64,000 bases of DNA from Sinisalibacter lacisalsi (GTDB taxonomy: Bacteria > Pseudomonadota > Alphaproteobacteria > Rhodobacterales > Rhodobacteraceae), in the NCBI RefSeq assembly GCF_014640115.1, contig NZ_BMGI01000003.1:186001-250000 (forward strand). The letters are read 5' to 3'. Positions within the stretch are counted from its first letter, which is position 1. Every line of letters begins with the position of its first letter. Below, piece by piece: positions 23,385 to 32,139 of the stretch. A program made the translations under genes and the position numbers. The notes beneath the pieces were generated by a model. It was not told the DNA's origin, did not search any database, and saw only the letters and a program-made list of their open reading frames with translations.

Positions 23385-26300
23385 TTGCGCTTCTCCAAAC
23401 TCAGGCTCAACGGCTTCAAGAGCTTCGTCGACCCGACCGATCTCGTGATCGCGGACGGGCTGACCGGCGTTGTCGGACCGAATGGCTGCGGCAAGTCGAA
23501 CCTGCTCGAAGCGATGCGCTGGGTGATGGGCGAGAACCGCGCCAGCGCCATGCGCGGCGGCGGGATGGAAGACGTGATCTTCGCCGGAGCCGCCACCCGG
23601 CCTGCGCGCAACTTTGCCGAAGTGGCGCTGACCATCGACAATTCCGAGCGCCTCGCGCCTGCCGCCTTCAACGATGCCGACGGGCTCGAGATCGTCCGGC
23701 GGATCACCCGCGATGCGGGCTCGGCTTACAAGGTCAACACCAAGGACGTGCGTGCGCGCGACGTGCAGATGCTGTTCGCCGATGCCTCGACGGGGGCGCA
23801 TTCGCCCGCGCTGGTGCGCCAGGGCCAGATCAGCGAGTTGATCAACGCCAAGCCCAAGAACCGGCGGCGCATTCTCGAGGAAGCGGCGGGGATCTCGGGG
23901 CTCTACCAGCGCCGTCACGAGGCCGAGCTGAAGCTCAAGGGCACCGAGACAAACCTTGCCCGCGTCGATGACGTGATCGAACAGCTCGCCACCCAGCTCG
24001 CCCAGCTCGCCCGGCAGGCAAAGCAAGCGCAGCGTTACCGCGCCATCGGGGCGGAACTGCGCAAAGCCGAGGGCCTGTTGCTTTACCGGCGCTGGAAGGA
24101 GGCCGACGAGGCGCGGCTTGCCGCCGACCAGGCGCTGACCGAGCGTGCGAAGGAGGCGGCGGAGGCCGAGACCGCTTCGCGCACGGCGGCGAAGGCCCGG
24201 CAGACGGCGGAGGATCGTCTGCCGCCGCTGCGCGAAGAGGAGGCGATCGCGGCGGCGGTACTGCAGCGTTTGCAGGTGGGGCGTGACCAACTCGCCGATC
24301 AGGAGGCGCAGGCGCGCGACCGGATCGACACGCTCAAGGCCCGCATTGCCCAGCTTGAGCGCGACATGGAGCGCGAAGAGGCGCTGAACCGTGACGCGGG
24401 CGAAACGATCGAACGGCTGGAGTGGGAAGCCCGCGAGCTTGCCAAGGCGGGCGAGGGGCACGAAGCCCGGCTCGAAGCGGCATCGGAGGCGGCGCGCGAA
24501 GCCAAGCGCGTGCTGGCCGAGCGCGAGGATGCGCTGTCGCAGCTCACCGAGGATGTCGCCCGGCTCGCCGCGCGCCACCAGTCGGCGCAGCGCCTGCTCG
24601 ACGACAACCGCAAGACGCTGGAAAAAAGCGAGGCCGAGGCCGAGCGCGCCCGCGCGGCGGTGAACGAAGCAGGCGCGGCGCTGGCGACGGCGCGGGCGCA
24701 GTTCGCCGCGGCAGAGGCCACGCAGGCCGAGGCGGCGGAACGGGCCGAAGCGGCCGAGGCCGCGCTGGTGGCGGCGGACGAGGCGCGCGGGCAGGCGCAG
24801 GCGGGCGAGGCCGACGCTCGCGCCGAGCGGTCGGAGGCCGAGGGCGAGGCGAACGCGCTGCGTGCCGAGGTGATGGCGTTGGCCAAACTGCTCGAGCGCG
24901 ACACCCGCGAGGGCGGGCAGGTGATCGACATGCTGCGCGTCGAGCCGGGGTTCGAGAAGGCGCTGGGCGCGGCGCTGGCCGACGATCTGCGCGCGCCGGC
25001 GGTGGCGGACGATGCCGCCTCAGGCTGGGCGCTGTTGCCGGGATATGGCCAGCCGCAAACCCTGCCCGATGGCGTCGCGGCGCTCACCAATCATGTCACT
25101 GCGCCCGAGGTGCTCGCGCGGCGCATGGCGCAGGTGGGGCTGGTCGCGCCCGAAGACGGGGCGCGGCTTCAGGCGGCGCTCAAGCCCGGGCAGCGGCTGG
25201 TTTCGCGCGAGGGCGATCTGTGGCGCTGGGATGGCTTTCGCGCCGGGGCGGAAGATGCGCCGTCGACCGCCGCGCTCAGGCTCGAACAGCTCAATCGCCT
25301 CGAAGGGCTCAAGCAGGAACTGGAGCGCGCCACGGCGCGGGCCGATGGCGCGATGCGTGCCCACGAGGCGCTGCGCGAGGAACTCGCTCGCGCCACCGAG
25401 GCCGACCGCGCCGCCCGCGAAGCGCGGCGCGAGGCCGACCGCGCGGTGGCCGAGGGGGCCCGCGCGCTCAGCCGCGCCGAGGCCGATCGCAACCTTGCGG
25501 CCGGCAAGCTGGAAAACCTCGGCCTCGCCGTTACCCGCCACGAAGAAGACGCACTGGGTGCGCGGACCCGGCTCAAGGAGGCCGAGGCGGCGGTGGCGGA
25601 TCTCGGCGACCTCGGCGCGGCGCGCGCCGAGGTCGAGGACGTGAAGCTGACGGTCGAGGCGGCGCGGATGACGATGCTCGCCAAGCGCTCGGCCCATGAC
25701 GAGATCCGCCGCGAGGGCGAGGCGCGGGTGAAGCGGGCGCAGGAGGTGACGAAGGAGATCTCCGGCTGGCGGCACCGCCTGGAAACCGCGGGCAAGCGCA
25801 TCGCGGAACTGGCCGAGCGCAAGACCGCGTCGGAAGCGGAGTTGAAAGAAGCCACCGCGGCGCCCGCCGAACTGGCCGCCAAGCGCGAGGAACTGGCGCG
25901 CGAGATCGCCGGCGCCGAGGCGCGACGGGCCAAGGCGCTCGACGCGCTGACCGGCGCCGAGGCCGCCCTGCGCACGGCGATGGGCGATGAACGTGATGCC
26001 GAGCGCCGCGCCGGCGAGGCCCGCGAGGCCCGCGCCCGCGCCGAGGCCCGCGCCGATGCCGCGCGCGAAACCGTGGCCTATGCGGCCGAGCGGATCGAGG
26101 AAGATCAGGAAACCTCGCCCGAGGGCCTTCTGGAAGCCCTCGGCGAAGACCCCGACAGGATGCCCTCGTCGGACCAGATCGAGCATGATGTGAACCGCCT
26201 CAAGCGCCAGCGCGACGCGCTTGGCGCGGTCAACCTGCGGGCCGAGGAAGACGCGCTGGAGGTGCAGCAGGAGCACGACAGCCTCGTGCACGAGAAGGCC

Positions 26301-26840
26301 GATCTCGAAGAGGCGATCAAGAAGCTGCGCGCCGGGATCGCTTCGCTCAACCGCGAGGGCCGCGAGCGGCTGCTCACCGCCTTCGAACAGGTCAACGCCA
26401 ATTTCGGCCTGTTGTTCACCCACCTGTTCGGCGGTGGCGAGGCCAACCTCGTGCTGGTGGAGAGCGATGACCCGCTGGAAGCCGGGCTGGAGATCATGTG
26501 CCAGCCGCCGGGCAAGAAGCTCTCGACGCTCAGCCTGCTTTCGGGTGGCGAGCAGACCTTGACGGCGCTGGCGCTGATCTTTGCCGTGTTCCTCGCCAAC
26601 CCGGCGCCGATCTGCGTGCTCGACGAGGTCGACGCCCCGCTCGACGATGCCAACGTCACCCGGTTCTGCGATCTGCTCGACGAGATGACCCGGCGCACCG
26701 ACACGCGCTTTCTGATCATCACCCACCACGCGGTGACGATGGCGCGGATGGACAGGCTCTTTGGCGTGACCATGGGCGAGCAGGGCGTGAGCCAGCTGGT
26801 GAGCGTCGATCTCAAGAAGGCCGAGGCGCTGGTGGCGTGA
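23385..26840 (+). CDS. smc: Chromosome segregation protein SMC
   Basis: A 1151-residue SMC ATPase that dimerises and compacts and segregates the chromosome with ScpA/ScpB. Walker A is GPNGCGKSN (residues 31-39). Two very long Ala/Glu/Arg-rich coiled coils flank a hinge at about residues 510-640. The C-terminal head has the signature LSGGEQ near residue 1051 and Walker B ICVLDEVDAPLDD near 1077. The start is inferred to be TTG at 23385, giving MRFSKLRLNGFKSF as in homologues; there is no ATG or GTG in frame nearby. The gene diverges from the cbiM riboswitch. Confidence 0.95.
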   Translation: MRFSKLRLNGFKSFVDPTDLVIADGLTGVVGPNGCGKSNLLEAMRWVMGENRASAMRGGGMEDVIFAGAATRPARNFAEVALTIDNSERLAPAAFNDADGLEIVRRITRDAGSAYKVNTKDVRARDVQMLFADASTGAHSPALVRQGQISELINAKPKNRRRILEEAAGISGLYQRRHEAELKLKGTETNLARVDDVIEQLATQLAQLARQAKQAQRYRAIGAELRKAEGLLLYRRWKEADEARLAADQALTERAKEAAEAETASRTAAKARQTAEDRLPPLREEEAIAAAVLQRLQVGRDQLADQEAQARDRIDTLKARIAQLERDMEREEALNRDAGETIERLEWEARELAKAGEGHEARLEAASEAAREAKRVLAEREDALSQLTEDVARLAARHQSAQRLLDDNRKTLEKSEAEAERARAAVNEAGAALATARAQFAAAEATQAEAAERAEAAEAALVAADEARGQAQAGEADARAERSEAEGEANALRAEVMALAKLLERDTREGGQVIDMLRVEPGFEKALGAALADDLRAPAVADDAASGWALLPGYGQPQTLPDGVAALTNHVTAPEVLARRMAQVGLVAPEDGARLQAALKPGQRLVSREGDLWRWDGFRAGAEDAPSTAALRLEQLNRLEGLKQELERATARADGAMRAHEALREELARATEADRAAREARREADRAVAEGARALSRAEADRNLAAGKLENLGLAVTRHEEDALGARTRLKEAEAAVADLGDLGAARAEVEDVKLTVEAARMTMLAKRSAHDEIRREGEARVKRAQEVTKEISGWRHRLETAGKRIAELAERKTASEAELKEATAAPAELAAKREELAREIAGAEARRAKALDALTGAEAALRTAMGDERDAERRAGEAREARARAEARADAARETVAYAAERIEEDQETSPEGLLEALGEDPDRMPSSDQIEHDVNRLKRQRDALGAVNLRAEEDALEVQQEHDSLVHEKADLEEAIKKLRAGIASLNREGRERLLTAFEQVNANFGLLFTHLFGGGEANLVLVESDDPLEAGLEIMCQPPGKKLSTLSLLSGGEQTLTALALIFAVFLANPAPICVLDEVDAPLDDANVTRFCDLLDEMTRRTDTRFLIITHHAVTMARMDRLFGVTMGEQGVSQLVSVDLKKAEALVA

Positions 26841-26921
26841 CGCGCGGCCTGCCGGTTGATTGAGATCAGGGCCTGGCACCGCCGGCGCGCGTAGACTTCC
26901 CTAACAACGAGAAGGGGGGGA

Positions 26922-27410
26922 ATGATGATCAACAATATTTTGCGCGGCGCCGTTGTCGTGATGGCAATGGCCAGCGGCGCTGCCATGGCGGAAGGGCGAG
27001 TCAGTGCCGCCGATCCGCAAAGCGTCAGCGATTTCTTCGTCGAAAAAGGGATAGAGGCCACGCTCACCGCCGATCAGCTTGGCGATCCGCTGATCCAGCT
27101 GCAGACTGACGACGGGGTGGGGTTCCTGATCTGGTTCTATGGTTGCAGCGACAACGCCGATTGCTCGCACCTGCAGTTCTACCGCAGCTACGGAACGGGC
27201 GGCGAGGTTCCGCTGGAAACCCTGAACACGCTGAACATGGAACTTCACTTCGTGAAATTCGTGCTCGACAAGGACGAGGACGTTGCCGTCCTGATGGAAG
27301 TGTTCACCGGGGCCCAGGGGATGACGCCGGCCGACTTCGACGTGTTTTACGGTCAACTCACCGACGTGATCGGCATCTTCGAGGAACACGTCGGCTGGGT
27401 GCCCGGCTGA
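26922..27410 (+). CDS. YbjN domain-containing exported protein
   Basis: A 162-residue protein with a signal peptide ending at AMA (about residue 23). The body resembles the YbjN domain, which has a type III secretion chaperone-like fold: a conserved LHFVKFVLDKDEDVAVLMEV stretch lies in the second half. YbjN proteins in enterobacteria affect motility and stress, but exported alphaproteobacterial versions are uncharacterised. It stands alone, 81 bases after smc, with a G-rich site GAAGGGGGG before the ATG. Confidence 0.75.
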   Translation: MMINNILRGAVVVMAMASGAAMAEGRVSAADPQSVSDFFVEKGIEATLTADQLGDPLIQLQTDDGVGFLIWFYGCSDNADCSHLQFYRSYGTGGEVPLETLNTLNMELHFVKFVLDKDEDVAVLMEVFTGAQGMTPADFDVFYGQLTDVIGIFEEHVGWVPG

Positions 27411-27446
27411 ACCGGACGGATCGCGGCCACGGGTTCGGGTGGATGA

Positions 27447-28280
27447 TCAACGCGGCGGCACCGAGGAATTGACCGCCGCGACGACGGCCGCCGTCACCGC
27501 ATCGTAGAGCGCTTCCGAGCGGCGGGCGTGATCGCGCCAGGTGGGTTCGTCCAGCCGGAGGTGGCCCCAAAGCTCCATGTTGTCGAACATCCAGCCGCGC
27601 TGGGCGGCGTTGAGCAGGCAGACCGCGTCGTCGGAGAGGGTGTCGGCAGGGCCGGCGGGGTGCGCGATCGGCATTGGGTCGGGCGCGCCTTCGAGCAGGG
27701 CGAGGGCGGAGGTGAACCGCAGGTTGGCCTCCTTGACGTCATGCGACCATGCGAATTCGCTCATCTCGGCGAGCGCGTGGCGCAGTTCGGTCGCGGCTGA
27801 TTCCAGATCGCGGCCTTGTGGCTGCGGTGTCGCGGCGGTTGCGGTGTAGCGCACCGCCCAGATCCGCCCGTCACGCGCCGAAGGGTAGGCCGCCTTCCAT
27901 GCCGCCCGCCAACCGAGTGCGCGGCCGTCGTCGGTTTCAGTGGTCATGGTCCAGAGGCTGCCGCCGCCGGCGAAGCCCGCGGCGATCCGGTCGGGGATGG
28001 TTTCGCCCGGGATCACTTCCTCGTCCTGCCGTTCGAACCCGAGCAGCACCCGCGCGGTGCCGGAGCGGGCAAGCTGGTCAAGCCAGGCCGGCGGGGTTTC
28101 GGCCATCGGCAGGAGCGCCGGCTTTTTTTGCCGGCGCTTGGCGGCGAGCTCGAAACTGATCGAGCCACAGCGCGCGAAGGCCCGCTGCGTGGCGAACCAC
28201 TGCATCGGGTCGCCGGGGTGCTTGAGGCGGTGATTGGCCGAAATGACCAGCGCCGCCAGTTGTGCTACTTCGCCGTCCAA
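27447..28280 (-). CDS. Conserved hypothetical protein, 277 residues
   Basis: I do not recognise this family. The predicted start is TTG at 28280 with GAGG nearby; an internal ATG at 28205 is an alternative. The protein has no signal peptide or membrane helix. It is rich in Trp and Ala, with segments such as LLGFERQDEEVIPGETIP and GWMFDNMELWGHLRLDEPTW. Coding periodicity and a product without low-complexity shadow features support a real gene. It is convergent with the YbjN gene and downstream of the transglycosylase gene on the same strand, 147 bases apart. Confidence 0.6.
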   Translation of the reverse strand: MDGEVAQLAALVISANHRLKHPGDPMQWFATQRAFARCGSISFELAAKRRQKKPALLPMAETPPAWLDQLARSGTARVLLGFERQDEEVIPGETIPDRIAAGFAGGGSLWTMTTETDDGRALGWRAAWKAAYPSARDGRIWAVRYTATAATPQPQGRDLESAATELRHALAEMSEFAWSHDVKEANLRFTSALALLEGAPDPMPIAHPAGPADTLSDDAVCLLNAAQRGWMFDNMELWGHLRLDEPTWRDHARRSEALYDAVTAAVVAAVNSSVPPR

Positions 28281-28427
28281 ACCTGCCTCGCAATCGTCGG
28301 TGCTCCCCGAGTCCTAAGGGAATTTTCGCTCTTCGTCGCGTGTTTTCCGGCCGGGCACCCCGGATCGGGGGTAAGGCGCGGGCAGCGCGGCAAAGTCGCC
28401 GCCGCCTTCCGAAAACGGCGCCGCCCT

Positions 28428-29630
28428 TCAGAGCCGGTTGAGCAGATCCGCCGTGGGCCAGGCGTCGGGCACCAGCCCGAGACGGGCCTGTTCCTTCTGG
28501 ACCGCGGCCCGGGTGCCCGAGCCGAGGATGCCATCAATCGCGCCCACGTCGTGCCCGCGCGCCTGCAGCTTCTGCTGGAGCGCCTTCATCTGGTTGCCCG
28601 ACAGCACCGCCCCGGGATTGCCGGCGTTGTAAACCGGCGCGCCCTCCAGCCGGGTGGCGAAATAGGCGGCGGTGAGCACGTAGGTGAAGCTCTGGTTCCA
28701 TTCGAAGAACACGTCGAAATTCGGGTAGGCGATGAAGGCCGGGCCGCCGTGGCCCTGCGGCACAAAGATCGAGGCCTGAAGCCCGCCCGAGGCGAAGGCG
28801 CCGTTGCGCGGTTGAACGCCCATCGCGGCCCATTGGCTCACCGGCAGCTTGGTGTGGGTGCCGGATTTCATGAAGTCGAACCCCTGCGGCAGCACCACCT
28901 CCTGAAGCCAAGGCTCACCCGCGCGCCAGCCGAGCTTGCGCAGCATGTTGGCGCCCGACATCAGCGCATCGGGCGCCGAGGTCTTGAGCGTGACATGGCC
29001 ATCGCCGTCGCCGTCGACACCGCTTTCGAGAATGTCGCGGGGCAGCATCTGCACCATGCCGATCTCGCCGGCCCAGGCCCCGGTGGTATTGGTGGGCGAG
29101 AAATCGTCGTTCTTGTAGAGTTCGAGCGCGGCCAGAACCTGCGGCTGGAACAGCCCCGGGCGGCGGCAATCATGGCTCAGGGTCATCAGCGAGTTGAGCG
29201 TGTTGTAATCGCCCTGAAAGGCGCCGAAATCGGTCTCGAAGGCCCAGAAGGCCACCAGAACACCCCGGCTCACGCCGAACTGTCGCTCGATGCTGTCGAA
29301 GATGGATTTATACTGGTTGAGCCGTGCGCGGCCGTTGTCGATCCGGTTCTGCGAGATCAGTTTGCGCGAGAAGTCGACGAAGCCCGCGTTGAAGATGCCC
29401 TGTGCCCGGTCGGCACCCAAGGTGCGCTGATCCTGGCGCACGGAGGCGAAGAAGCGGTCGACGGTGGTGCGGTCGGTGCCGCGGCTGACGGCGAGGTCTT
29501 TCATCCGGTCGACAAAGGAGGAAAACGATCCACCGCACTGGATGATCGGGGGCGGGATCTCGCCCGCGCCCGAGGCGAGGGCGCCGGTGGTGGAAAGGCT
29601 CAAGACAATGGCGGAAAGAAACTTGCGCAT
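28428..29630 (-). CDS. MltB-type lytic murein transglycosylase with peptidoglycan-binding domain
   Basis: Cleaves peptidoglycan glycan strands to 1,6-anhydromuropeptides in the periplasm. A signal peptide covers about residues 1-19. The SLT_2 (MltB) catalytic domain holds the catalytic Glu at about residue 132 in FWAFETDFG. Other conserved blocks are WAGEIGMVQMLP and FDVFFEWNQSFTY. The last 60 residues form a PG_binding_1 domain (MKALQQKLQARGHDVGAIDG). Length is normal at 400 residues. It is the second of three peptidoglycan-cleaving or remodelling genes in the window. Confidence 0.94.
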   Translation of the reverse strand: MRKFLSAIVLSLSTTGALASGAGEIPPPIIQCGGSFSSFVDRMKDLAVSRGTDRTTVDRFFASVRQDQRTLGADRAQGIFNAGFVDFSRKLISQNRIDNGRARLNQYKSIFDSIERQFGVSRGVLVAFWAFETDFGAFQGDYNTLNSLMTLSHDCRRPGLFQPQVLAALELYKNDDFSPTNTTGAWAGEIGMVQMLPRDILESGVDGDGDGHVTLKTSAPDALMSGANMLRKLGWRAGEPWLQEVVLPQGFDFMKSGTHTKLPVSQWAAMGVQPRNGAFASGGLQASIFVPQGHGGPAFIAYPNFDVFFEWNQSFTYVLTAAYFATRLEGAPVYNAGNPGAVLSGNQMKALQQKLQARGHDVGAIDGILGSGTRAAVQKEQARLGLVPDAWPTADLLNRL

Positions 29631-29675
29631 GGCGTCCCCTGTGACTGGTCCGGGGATGAGACTAACAGGTCGTTG

Positions 29676-30587
29676 TCACGAAACAACGATGATCAGGATC
29701 ACAAGCCCGAGGGCGGTGCCCCAGGCCCGCCATAGCGAGACGACCGCCGCGTCGATCTCGGCCGGGCCGATATCCCGCGCGCCGGCTTCGTTCACAAAGG
29801 GGTAATCCACCGGCTCGCCGTGGTAGCGGCGCGAGCCGGAGAGCGCCACGCCGAGGCCCACGGCCATCGCCGCTTCGGGCCAGCCGGCATTGGGCGAGCG
29901 GTGTTTGCCCGCGTCGCGCCGGACGATGGCCCAGCCGCCTGGGCGGTGGCGGGTGAGAAAGACCAAGAGCGCGGTGATCCGGGCGGGCAACCAGTTCAGC
30001 GCGTCGTCGAGCCTTGCCGCCGCCTTGCCGAATTGTTCGTGCTGGGGAGTGCGGTAGCCGATCATGCTGTCGGCGGTGTTGACCATCTTGTAGGCGGCGA
30101 GCCCCGGCAGGCCGAGAAGGAGGAACCAGAAGGCCGGGGCGATCACGCCATCGGAGAGGTTTTCGGCGGCGGACTCGATCGCCGCGCGCGCCACTTCCGG
30201 GCCGGTCATCTCGCCGGTGTCACGCCCGACGATGCGCGCCACGGCGGCGCGGCCGTCTTCGAGCGAAAGGTGCAGCGCATCGGCCACCGCGCGCACGTGG
30301 TCGACGAGCGAACGCTGGGCGAGCAGGATCGCCGCCGCGATCGCCTCGGCGATCCAGCCGAGCCGCGCGATCAGCTCGCCCGCGATCCACGCCAGCGCGA
30401 CGAGCCCTGCCAGCACCAGAGTGCCGCTGACCAGACGACCCTTGCCGTGGTTCATCTTGCGGTCGGCCCAGCCCACCGCCTTGCCCATCAGCACCGCCGG
30501 GTGCGGCAGCCGCGACCACAGAGGCTCGGGCTCGCCGATCAGCGCGTCGATCGCCATGGCGAGGGCAAGGATCACCGCGAGGCTCAT
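29676..30587 (-). CDS. cbiB: Adenosylcobinamide-phosphate synthase
   Basis: Membrane enzyme that attaches (R)-1-amino-2-propanol phosphate to adenosylcobyric acid. It is called CbiB in Salmonella and CobD in Pseudomonas denitrificans. The 303-residue product has several hydrophobic helices and the conserved blocks DALIGEPEPLWSRLPHPAVLMG, here split as DALIGEPEP and HPAVLMG, plus ENLSDGVIAPAFWF and ADSMIGYRT. Its ATG overlaps the stop of the cobC gene as ATGA. The pair acts in sequence: cobC makes the aminopropanol phosphate and cbiB attaches it. Confidence 0.95.
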   Translation of the reverse strand: MSLAVILALAMAIDALIGEPEPLWSRLPHPAVLMGKAVGWADRKMNHGKGRLVSGTLVLAGLVALAWIAGELIARLGWIAEAIAAAILLAQRSLVDHVRAVADALHLSLEDGRAAVARIVGRDTGEMTGPEVARAAIESAAENLSDGVIAPAFWFLLLGLPGLAAYKMVNTADSMIGYRTPQHEQFGKAAARLDDALNWLPARITALLVFLTRHRPGGWAIVRRDAGKHRSPNAGWPEAAMAVGLGVALSGSRRYHGEPVDYPFVNEAGARDIGPAEIDAAVVSLWRAWGTALGLVILIIVVS

Positions 30588-31558
30588 GCCAACGCCGCCT
30601 CGAGCTGGTCCCAGCGGCCCTGCGGCGGAAGTCCGAGGCGCAGCCAGGTGGGGGCGTAAGGGAAGGTGCGCGACCAGACCTTGCCGCGTGCGAGCCGGTC
30701 CTGCCAACGGGCCGCGTCGTCGACCTCGTAGAGCCGGAACAGCGCGGTGCCGCCGATCACCTCGGCGCCCCGCGCCTGCACGAGCGCGTCCATCCGGGCG
30801 ACCTCCACGTTCAGGATCTGGCGGGCACGGTTGGCCCAGTCCATGTCTTCCAGCGCCACCCGCCCGATGTGCTGCGCCACGCCCGAGACGGGCCACGGCC
30901 CCAGCATTTCGCCAAGCCGGGCAACCATCGCCGGGTCGCCGATGGCGAAGCCCAGCCGCACCCCGGCGAGGCCCCAGAACTTGCCGAGAGATTTGAGGAT
31001 GACGACGCCGGGTTTCAGGCTCCAGTCGCGCACGCGGGTATTGCCGAGGATCACGTCGCAGAAGCTTTCGTCGATCACGGTGAGGGCGCGGGTGTCGGGT
31101 TCGTCTTCGCCCGACCACATGTGGCCCGTGGGGTTGTTGGGATGCACCACCACGCGCGCCTCGGCGGGCGGGCCGCCCTCGGGCTCGGTGCGGGTGATGT
31201 CCCAGCTGCCCGCGCGAAACGCCGCCTCGTGTTCGTTGTAGGTGCGCTCGACGATGCGCGCGCGCCCCGGCGGGGCGAGCCGGGGAATGTTGGCGATCAG
31301 CGACGAAGCGCCCGGCGCGGCGAGCACGGCGGCGCCATCCGGCACCATCCAGAAGGCGCGCGCGGCGGCTTCCAGCCGCTCGGCGGCCGCGTGGTCGGGC
31401 AGCGCGGTGAAGGCTTCGGGCGGGATCTCCGGCACCGGGTAGGGGCGCGGGTTGATCCCGGTTGAAAGGTCGATCCACGCCTCCCGCGCGCCACCATGAA
31501 GCGCGATGGCGGCATCGAGCCCGCCGCCGTGGTCACGCGCTCCGCCGGGGGGCGTCAT
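30584..31558 (-). CDS. cobC: L-threonine-O-3-phosphate decarboxylase (aminotransferase class I fold)
   Basis: PLP enzyme that decarboxylates threonine phosphate to aminopropanol phosphate for the cobalamin lower-loop linker; CobD in Salmonella nomenclature, CobC in P. denitrificans. The 324-residue product shows LSTGINPRPYP near the N-terminus, the substrate-binding HPNNPTG, and the PLP-lysine region ILKSLGKFWGLAGVRLGF. The ATG at 31558 overlaps the stop of the DUF1636 gene as ATGA and matches the family N-terminus with HGG. Confidence 0.93.
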   Translation of the reverse strand: MTPPGGARDHGGGLDAAIALHGGAREAWIDLSTGINPRPYPVPEIPPEAFTALPDHAAAERLEAAARAFWMVPDGAAVLAAPGASSLIANIPRLAPPGRARIVERTYNEHEAAFRAGSWDITRTEPEGGPPAEARVVVHPNNPTGHMWSGEDEPDTRALTVIDESFCDVILGNTRVRDWSLKPGVVILKSLGKFWGLAGVRLGFAIGDPAMVARLGEMLGPWPVSGVAQHIGRVALEDMDWANRARQILNVEVARMDALVQARGAEVIGGTALFRLYEVDDAARWQDRLARGKVWSRTFPYAPTWLRLGLPPQGRWDQLEAALA

Positions 31559-31932
31559 GCGTCGTCTTCCGGAAGCGGCTGGTGGCGGGTGATGAAATGG
31601 CCCTTCACCGCCTGCGGCCACTCGCGGTAGGGCACCTGCCCGGTCGCGCTCTCCGCGTGGCCCTCGGCGTAGGCGACGATGCCTTGCGCCGCCTCATCGC
31701 TGGGTTCGAACCGCCCGAGGGTATAGGCGAGCTTTCCCGCTGCCTGGATGGCGATGTTGCAGGAGTGATCGCAGCCCATCAGGCAGGAGGTGCGCCGGAC
31801 CCGGACGGCCTTGCCCTCGGCGGCGGCCTCGACAAGTTCGGCAAGGCGCTCGCCATCGGTCTTGTCCAGCCCGCGCGCGGCCCAGTCTTCGCGTTTGCAG
31901 GTATCGCAGATGGTGATCCAGGTTGTTGCCAC
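31555..31932 (-). CDS. DUF1636 protein, cysteine-rich putative metal-binding protein
   Basis: A 125-residue protein with cysteines arranged like a thioredoxin-like 2Fe-2S ferredoxin: ICDTCKR near the N-terminus and SCLMGCDHSCNIAI at about residues 44-57. The start is a GTG at 31932 with GGGAG 7 bases upstream. It is the first gene of the DUF1636-cobC-cbiB run. DUF1636 genes recur in alphaproteobacterial cobalamin clusters (family knowledge), so an electron-transfer or metal-handling role in B12 synthesis is plausible but untested. Confidence 0.8.
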   Translation of the reverse strand: MATTWITICDTCKREDWAARGLDKTDGERLAELVEAAAEGKAVRVRRTSCLMGCDHSCNIAIQAAGKLAYTLGRFEPSDEAAQGIVAYAEGHAESATGQVPYREWPQAVKGHFITRHQPLPEDDA

Positions 31933-31993
31933 GCCGATGCTCCCGTTGTTCCAGCGCCGTTGAAGCGGAATTCGCTCGGCTTGGCAACCGGCG

Positions 31994-32090
31994 CCATTCC
32001 GGTGCCGGCCACGGGAACGCGTGAGCCCGGCCCAGGCGGCCGGCGCGCCTTGCCGACCGGGTGAATGGCATTTCCATTCCGGTGCACCGG
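31994..32090. promoter_or_regulatory. Divergent control region with direct repeats and a 12-bp palindrome
   Basis: CCATTCCGGTGC occurs twice (31994-32005 and 32074-32085), 80 bases apart. The second copy runs into the perfect palindrome CCGGTGCACCGG (32079-32090). GAATGG (32063-32068) and CCATTC (32074-32079) form a hairpin. The region separates the DUF1636 operon from the ornithine cyclodeaminase-like gene. No B12 box is present. It looks like an operator region for an unknown regulator. Confidence 0.45.
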
Positions 32091-32139
32091 CGCTAGGGTT
32101 GCCTGAGCAATGCGGAGCGACAGGCCGGGAGGACGCCGC

